This document shows positions 45,468 to 51,001 of a stretch of DNA of 51,001 nucleotides, one piece after another. The position numbers were made by a program, and so were the translations under genes. The notes beneath the pieces were generated by a model. The model was not told where the DNA came from, ran no database searches, and was given only the letters and a program-made list of their open reading frames with translations. Source of the DNA: an uncultured Acidobacteriota bacterium (GTDB lineage Bacteria; Acidobacteriota; Polarisedimenticolia; Polarisedimenticolales; Polarisedimenticolaceae); contig CALZKF010000001.1 of assembly GCA_945787955.1 (NCBI GenBank), positions 1-51,001 of the forward strand. The letters run 5' to 3'. Every line of letters starts with the position of its first letter. Position 1 is the first letter of the stretch.

Positions 45468-46523
45468 ATGGAGATGACGATGCCGAACCGTACAGGTCAT
45501 TTAGCGGCCATTCTGATGATCACATTGGGGACGTTGTGCCACACCCTGGCCCAGTCCGACCCCCAGACCGAGGACTGGAGCAGGCAGGACCAGCGGTACA
45601 TGGAGCGGATGAAGAAGCAGGGCGAACAGGAAAAGCAGGCGAGCAGGAGCCCTGAAGCGATCCGCGAGGCGTACATCCAGGAAGCGAAAAAGTTGATCAG
45701 AGACAAGAACTACGCAGCCAAGAAGACGGCGCACTACATGGTTCGAACCGACGATCCACGATTGAACCCGGCAGCAGCCGGACTCCTGCTGGAGCAGTTT
45801 CGCAATTTCTTTATCCAGTATTGGGCGGACGAAGTCGAACTCAAACCGTATGAGAGCATCGCCCCGGTCTTTATCTTCTATTCGTACTACAAGTTCAACA
45901 AGATCGTAACCGGAAAGGCCCGGTTCGACGAGTTCCAGCCTGCGGGACATTACCGGGGAGGCCTGGACCTGATTACTCTGCATTCCGACAGCTCGGCCCT
46001 CGGCGAGTTACCGGTCACCCTGGTCCACGAGGCGGCTCATCAGCTTATGGAAATGATGCATTACGGCAACCGTTCCAGCTGGGTCAGCGAAGGCATGGCC
46101 AACTACTTTGCTCTGACCGAAACCGATGCACATGGGAGTTACAGTCCCGGCAAGATCGGCACCGTGCGCAACTCGGTTGCCAAGGACGGAGGCAAGTCGC
46201 GATCGGCCGCGGCGCGAAATCACCTTGTCCTGCTGAAGAAGGAACTCCGTAAGAAGGATGGCGGGTTGCGAATCCTGGACATCGTGGACATCCGATCACA
46301 CGAGGAGTTCTACGGGCCGGAGATCCAGCTCAACTATGCCGCCTCATGGGTCCTGGTGCATTACCTCCTCCATGGTGAGGAGGGGCGGTATCGACCGGGA
46401 TTCATCCGGTTCATGGAACAGGACGACCCGACGAATACCGGCCCCGAAGTACTCCTTGAGTCGCTGGGCGCGGACGCAGAATCGTTTCAAACCGGCTTCA
46501 CCCGTTACGCCGGGAAGATGTAA
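45468..46523 (+). CDS. Secreted putative zinc metalloprotease (gluzincin / DUF1570-like)
   Basis: LVHEAAHQLMEMMHYGNRSSWVSEGMANYFALTE (HExxH plus downstream Glu); signal peptide. Confidence 0.7.
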   Translation: MEMTMPNRTGHLAAILMITLGTLCHTLAQSDPQTEDWSRQDQRYMERMKKQGEQEKQASRSPEAIREAYIQEAKKLIRDKNYAAKKTAHYMVRTDDPRLNPAAAGLLLEQFRNFFIQYWADEVELKPYESIAPVFIFYSYYKFNKIVTGKARFDEFQPAGHYRGGLDLITLHSDSSALGELPVTLVHEAAHQLMEMMHYGNRSSWVSEGMANYFALTETDAHGSYSPGKIGTVRNSVAKDGGKSRSAAARNHLVLLKKELRKKDGGLRILDIVDIRSHEEFYGPEIQLNYAASWVLVHYLLHGEEGRYRPGFIRFMEQDDPTNTGPEVLLESLGADAESFQTGFTRYAGKM

Positions 46524-47402
46524 ATGGGGACATTCCGCTTTTTCACAATCATCACCACATCCTGGCTGAGTTGCCCCTGTGCAACCTAAGTCACTGCAGC
46601 AATCCCACATTTATCGCCAACTGCTGTAAAGTTACCATTAGGTCCCAGCACTTCCTCATAACGCAGGAAGGCCATGCCAAGAACTGCACGCGCCGCACGG
46701 GGGGACATTTGTTACCACGTGATGAACCGCGGGAACAGCCGCTCGATCGTATTTCACAATAACGATGATTATCGGTACTTCGAAACGCTCCTTGCCCGTG
46801 CAAAAAAACGTATGCCGATGAGAATATTGGCCTGGTGCCTCATGCCCACTCACTTCCATTTGCTCCTCTATCCACTCAGGGACGGGGATCTGGGGAGATG
46901 GCTTCACTGGTTGTTAACGAGCCATGTGCAGAGGTACCGAAAAAAATATGATTCCTCCGGAAGGATCTGGCAGGGCCGATACAAGGCACCTCCGATCCAA
47001 CAGGACAGTCATCTTTTATGGGTGATGCGCTATATTGAGCGCAATCCAGTAAGAGGCGGTATTGCTAAGAATGTTCAGAGCTGGGAGTGGTCAAGTTTTC
47101 TTCGGCGGACGATCAAGAATGACACTCTACTTGATCTTGCTCCTATAGAGCTCCCCACGCCCTGGGTCGATTTTGTGAACGAAGCGATTACGCAGAAGGA
47201 GCTCGAGGCCGTGCGGTCGAGCTTGTCATCAGGGCGCCCACTCGGCGATTCAGCCTGGGTTCGCCGATCCTCGGAGGAGTTGGGTTTGATGAGTACACTT
47301 CGATCGAGAGGGCGACCCAGAAAGAATGGACAATCAACCTCGAGGCTCCAGAATAATTAATACCGCAAATATCAATCCAAAAAGCGGAATGTCCCCATTT
47401 AC
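46520..47402 (+). mobile_element. RAYT/REP-associated transposase element bounded by perfect 24-bp inverted repeats
   Basis: GTAAATGGGGACATTCCGCTTTTT (46520-46543) and its exact reverse complement (47379-47402) flank the transposase ORF. Confidence 0.8.
46674..47360 (+). CDS. REP-associated tyrosine transposase (IS200-like TnpA, RAYT)
   Basis: MPRTARAARGDICYHVMNRGNSR, WCLMPTHFHLLLYP (HUH), HVQRYRKKYDSSGRIWQGRYK, YIERNPVRGG. Confidence 0.93.
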   Translation: MPRTARAARGDICYHVMNRGNSRSIVFHNNDDYRYFETLLARAKKRMPMRILAWCLMPTHFHLLLYPLRDGDLGRWLHWLLTSHVQRYRKKYDSSGRIWQGRYKAPPIQQDSHLLWVMRYIERNPVRGGIAKNVQSWEWSSFLRRTIKNDTLLDLAPIELPTPWVDFVNEAITQKELEAVRSSLSSGRPLGDSAWVRRSSEELGLMSTLRSRGRPRKNGQSTSRLQNN

Positions 47403-48871
47403 CTCACCGGGCGGCCGGACAGGAGTCGGGAATACAGGTTCAGATAATGCCGGCCCTGGGTATCCCACGAGTAATCCTGCGCCATGCCGTTCTGCATCAG
47501 GCGGCGCCAGCCGTCCCGGTCCGAGAACGCATTCATGGCGGACTGCAGAGCCCAGCGGAAGTTGTCTGCATCGTAATGATCGAATACGAAACCGGTGCCG
47601 CTGTTATCGTCCGGGTTCCACATCTTGACCGTATCGGCCAGGCCACCGGTCTTGCGGACCAAAGGCACGGTTCCGTAACGCATGCTGTACATCTGGTTCA
47701 GGCCGCACGGCTCGAACCTCGACGGCATGAGGAAAATATCAGACCCGGCCTCGATACGATGGGCCAGCCTGGCATTGAAGCCGCGGTAGAAACATACTTT
47801 GCCCGGAAACTCCAGTTGCAGGGTGGCGAAGTAAGACTCGTAGGACTTGGCGCCACTCCCCAGCACTACCAGGCGGACATCGTTGCCGGCCAGGATTTCC
47901 GGCAAAATCCCGAACATCAGGTCGAACCCTTTCTGGGAAGCAAGCCGCGAGACGATCCCCAGCACCGGCCCGCCTGGCTCCGGGCTTAATCCCAGTTCCA
48001 TGAGAAGCTGATCCCGATTGATGCGCTTACCATCCAAATCGCCCGCCGAGAAGTTGCGGACGATGTTGGGATCGTGCTCCGGCGACCAGATCGAGCAGTC
48101 CACACCGTTGACGATCCCGACTACCGAACCTCCTCGGCTCTTCAGCGTATCCTCCATCCCCATGCCGTACTCAGGCGTCTGGATTTCGCGGGCGTACGTT
48201 TCGCTCACCGTGGTGATGGCGTCGGCGTACAGGATGCCGGTTCTCAGGAAATTAATCCGATCCGCGGCGAGGTCTTCCCGGTGGAACATCTTTTCGTGAC
48301 CTGCCATTCCCAGGTCACCTATGATCCCTGCTTTGAACACTCCCTGGTAGGCGACATTATGGATGGTCAACACCGTTCGGGAGTCGTTGAACAGCTGGTC
48401 CCAGGCATACAGGGTGCGGAGGTACAGCGGGATTAGTGCGGTATGCCAATCGTTGCAGTGAACAATATCCGGTCGCCACTGCAACCTCTGGCAACTCTCG
48501 ATGGTTGCCCTGCAAAACATGGCGAAGCGCTGGTGCTCGTCCGGGTCGGAACCGTACAGCGCCTCCCGGTGGTAGTACTCGGGACAGTCCAGGAGGTAGA
48601 GCGGCGCTCCGTCGGGGGCAGTAACCGTTTCGTACACCGAGCCGGCCACCTGCCGGCCTGCCATGTCCACTTGGATATCGGTCAGGCCGTGGACCGGTTT
48701 GAAGTCATCCCGGCCTTGGTCGATGCTGCCGTACAGAGGCATGAACACCCGGACGTCGTGGCCGGCGCGGGCCAGGAATCCCGGCAGGGCGGCTGAGACG
48801 TCGGCCAGGCCACCGGTCTTGGCGAATGGGGCGACTTCGGAAGAGACAAAGCAGATTCGCAGCGGGTTCAC
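47399..48871 (-). CDS. glgA: Glycogen synthase (ADP-glucose)
   Basis: MNPLRICFVSSEVAPFAKTGGLADVSAALPGFLARAGHDVRVFMP (GTG start 48871); MPSRFEPCGLNQMYSMRYGTVPLVRKTGGLADTV. Confidence 0.95.
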   Translation of the reverse strand: MNPLRICFVSSEVAPFAKTGGLADVSAALPGFLARAGHDVRVFMPLYGSIDQGRDDFKPVHGLTDIQVDMAGRQVAGSVYETVTAPDGAPLYLLDCPEYYHREALYGSDPDEHQRFAMFCRATIESCQRLQWRPDIVHCNDWHTALIPLYLRTLYAWDQLFNDSRTVLTIHNVAYQGVFKAGIIGDLGMAGHEKMFHREDLAADRINFLRTGILYADAITTVSETYAREIQTPEYGMGMEDTLKSRGGSVVGIVNGVDCSIWSPEHDPNIVRNFSAGDLDGKRINRDQLLMELGLSPEPGGPVLGIVSRLASQKGFDLMFGILPEILAGNDVRLVVLGSGAKSYESYFATLQLEFPGKVCFYRGFNARLAHRIEAGSDIFLMPSRFEPCGLNQMYSMRYGTVPLVRKTGGLADTVKMWNPDDNSGTGFVFDHYDADNFRWALQSAMNAFSDRDGWRRLMQNGMAQDYSWDTQGRHYLNLYSRLLSGRPVR

Positions 48872-49004
48872 AGCTTCTCCGTTCGGTTCGTACGAGCAGC
48901 CAGGGTCGATTGTACCACCGTACGATTGCCTTGTATTCCGGCATTTATCTGCCCCACCGGCTCTCGCTTGAGGCAACTCTCCCGGCTAAGCGGCCGCTCA
49001 GGAT

Positions 49005-49538
49005 ATGGATCCGTATCGCGACGAACCGGCCCTGGACAACCACCAGACGCCGATAGGCAGGCAGGAACCGGAGACCATCCCTACCGACGAGATAATCGAC
49101 GGATTGTCACGGGAACTGGACCATAGCGCGGCAGCACAGCCCGATACCCGCAGCCCCAAGGGGATCATGCAGCCGATGGTCTGGACCATGATGCTGTTGG
49201 TGGTCCTGCTCGGCGGCTGGACCTTCCTGGTACAGGAGCCGGTCCTGGAACCGGCGCCGCTGGACCTGAATTCATTCCGGGCCACCCCGGAGATCCTGCA
49301 GATCGATGTGGCGGCGCCGAACGTGCAGGCCCAGATCAGCATCAATCGCTGGATGAAATTGCGCCCAGAATCCCGGATTCGACTGGTTGAGAACGCCAGT
49401 CGCGTCGCATCCACGGCCGGTTATCACAGCTTCACGTTCAACGGCACCGACGGCAGCGTATTGGCCCGGTGGCGCCGGGAAGACGGTGTGCAGCTGCTGT
49501 ATCCCAAACCGGATTCGGTGAACGTTCACATGCCTTAG
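49005..49538 (+). CDS. Single-pass membrane protein of unknown function
   Basis: ORF with one central TM (MVWTMMLLVVLLGGWTFLV). Confidence 0.5.
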   Translation: MDPYRDEPALDNHQTPIGRQEPETIPTDEIIDGLSRELDHSAAAQPDTRSPKGIMQPMVWTMMLLVVLLGGWTFLVQEPVLEPAPLDLNSFRATPEILQIDVAAPNVQAQISINRWMKLRPESRIRLVENASRVASTAGYHSFTFNGTDGSVLARWRREDGVQLLYPKPDSVNVHMP

Positions 49539-49561
49539 AATGGGGCGAAGTCCCGATTTTA

Positions 49562-50278
49562 TCAGAGCAGTTTCTCCCGCCGCTCCGCCCGGGTGAACCC
49601 CATGGCGATGACCGCCGCGATGGCGAACAGGAACCCGATCCGGTTCTGAACCGTCCAGGCCAGGACATCCGCCGGGTCACGGCCGTCTCTCAGCAGCACC
49701 GCCGGGTTCCAGAACGGTGAGATTCGGATCTGGGTGGTACCGAAACCGGTGAACAAGAAGTTCAGCAGCAATACGACGATCACCACCAGGCCGCCGCTGG
49801 CCTCCGATTTGAACAATGCCGCCAGGCTCATGGACACCGCCAGGTAGAACAGCGCCGGCTGCATGGCGCCGTACAACGCTCCCAGCGGGTAATCGGTAAA
49901 GAAGGCATAGGCGGCACCGGCCAGCAACGCTTCAGCAGCCACCAGGGTCAGCACGGAAACGATCAGCTTGGAGATCCAGATCCGATGGGCGCCGCCGGGA
50001 ACGGTATAGGCGATCTCCAGGGTGCGCTTGTCGATCTCACCGGCGATGATTTTCCCGCCCAGGAAGATCCCGAGCACCGTCAGGGGCGTACCGATCAATC
50101 CGGTCTGGGCGTCCAGCGGAAGATACTGGCCCTCGCTCATTTTCATCAGAACCAGCAGCCATAGCAGTACAGGCCACAGCAGCGAGAACAGCGGCACCAG
50201 CCAGAACCGCTTGCCCATAAGCAGCCTCGCCGAGAGGCGCAGCAGTCGGATCTCATCCCTGAATCGCTGCGCCTTCAT
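49562..50278 (-). CDS. ABC transporter permease (ABC-2 type)
   Basis: Multi-TM; LTVLGIFLGGKIIAGEIDKRTLEIAYTVP; start overlaps upstream ATPase stop (ATGA). Confidence 0.8.
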   Translation of the reverse strand: MKAQRFRDEIRLLRLSARLLMGKRFWLVPLFSLLWPVLLWLLVLMKMSEGQYLPLDAQTGLIGTPLTVLGIFLGGKIIAGEIDKRTLEIAYTVPGGAHRIWISKLIVSVLTLVAAEALLAGAAYAFFTDYPLGALYGAMQPALFYLAVSMSLAALFKSEASGGLVVIVVLLLNFLFTGFGTTQIRISPFWNPAVLLRDGRDPADVLAWTVQNRIGFLFAIAAVIAMGFTRAERREKLL

Positions 50279-51001
50279 GCTTCCACCTCCGCCAGCCCGT
50301 CGCCTACAAGCCAAAGGTAACCGTCCTCGAGGGAGGGCTCGATCGGTACCGCTGCCGGATGGGGTTGGGTGCGGCTGAGAACCCGGCTCCTGGACATGCC
50401 GCCGGCCTCCGGCACCTGGTCGGCCACCAGCACACCGTCGGGCAGAGTGCCCTCCTCCTCCGCCGTCAGCCGGACCTCCCAGACACGTCCCGTCGCTTTC
50501 TCGGCCAGTGCCATCGGCTCGCCATCGTAGACCATGCGGCCCCTTGTGATGACTATGACCCGCTCGCAAGCGACCGCCACGTCTTCCACCACATGGGTGG
50601 AGAACAGCACCACCCTCCCGGCTGCCAGCCGAGAGAGCAGGTTCCGGAACCGGATCCGCTCCCGGGGATCCAGGCCGACAGTCGGCTCATCCACGATGAT
50701 CACCGGAGGGAGGCGCAACAAGGTTCGGGCCACCGCCACGCGCTGGCGCTGGCCACCGGAGTAGCTGCCGATCGGCTGGTCGGCCTTCTCCAGGAGTCCT
50801 ACGTCCTCCAGCAGCCGGTTGACCCGTTCATCACGTTTTTCCTCCGGCAGGTCGTACAGCATGGAATAGTACTGCAGGTACCCCCGGGCGGTCATGTCCT
50901 GAGGCAGTCCGAAATCCTGGGGCAGGTACCCGACCCAGCGGGCCAGGTATTTACGGAGCTTCTCCAGCCGAACATTCCCCAGCCAGATCGTACCGGCCTT
51001 G
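50275..51001 (-). CDS. ABC transporter ATP-binding protein (5' truncated by window)
   Basis: SYSGGQRQRVAVARTLLRLPPVIIVDEPTVGLDP; frame open upstream to window edge (KAGTIWLGNVRLEKLRKYLARWVGYLPQDFGLPQD). Confidence 0.9.
   Translation of the reverse strand, partial: KAGTIWLGNVRLEKLRKYLARWVGYLPQDFGLPQDMTARGYLQYYSMLYDLPEEKRDERVNRLLEDVGLLEKADQPIGSYSGGQRQRVAVARTLLRLPPVIIVDEPTVGLDPRERIRFRNLLSRLAAGRVVLFSTHVVEDVAVACERVIVITRGRMVYDGEPMALAEKATGRVWEVRLTAEEEGTLPDGVLVADQVPEAGGMSRSRVLSRTQPHPAAVPIEPSLEDGYLWLVGDGLAEVEA

Overview
High-GC bacterial chromosomal window (about 51 kb) with roughly 35 supportable protein-coding genes. No rRNA, tRNA or CRISPR array was recognised. Main loci: (i) secreted thrombospondin-3-repeat / beta-helix proteins, one interrupted by an apparent 1-nt frameshift; (ii) a divergent pair of paralogous ATP-grasp ligases next to an HTH-receiver regulator and a MATE exporter; (iii) an amino-acid fermentation module (aminotransferase, asparaginase, IorA-IorB-ADP-forming acyl-CoA synthetase) followed by a peptide ABC binding protein and two permeases; (iv) two sensor kinases, a WADGVL-repeat subtilase and a sigma-54 activator, with a good -24/-12 promoter and three similar dyads upstream of the subtilase; (v) an ArsR-methyltransferase / ahcY operon with a 14-bp palindrome and an intrinsic terminator; (vi) a tight five-gene operon (nitrilase-fold amidase, OlsB-like GNAT, PlsC, DinB-like, and an alpha/beta-hydrolase + DedA + ATP-grasp triple fusion), which is the best candidate for an undescribed membrane-lipid or aminolipid modification system; (vii) a REP-associated tyrosine transposase (RAYT) bounded by perfect 24-bp inverted repeats that also supply the stop codons of both flanking genes, with related REP-like sequences elsewhere. 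All calls were made by reading sequence and motifs; no database search was run.
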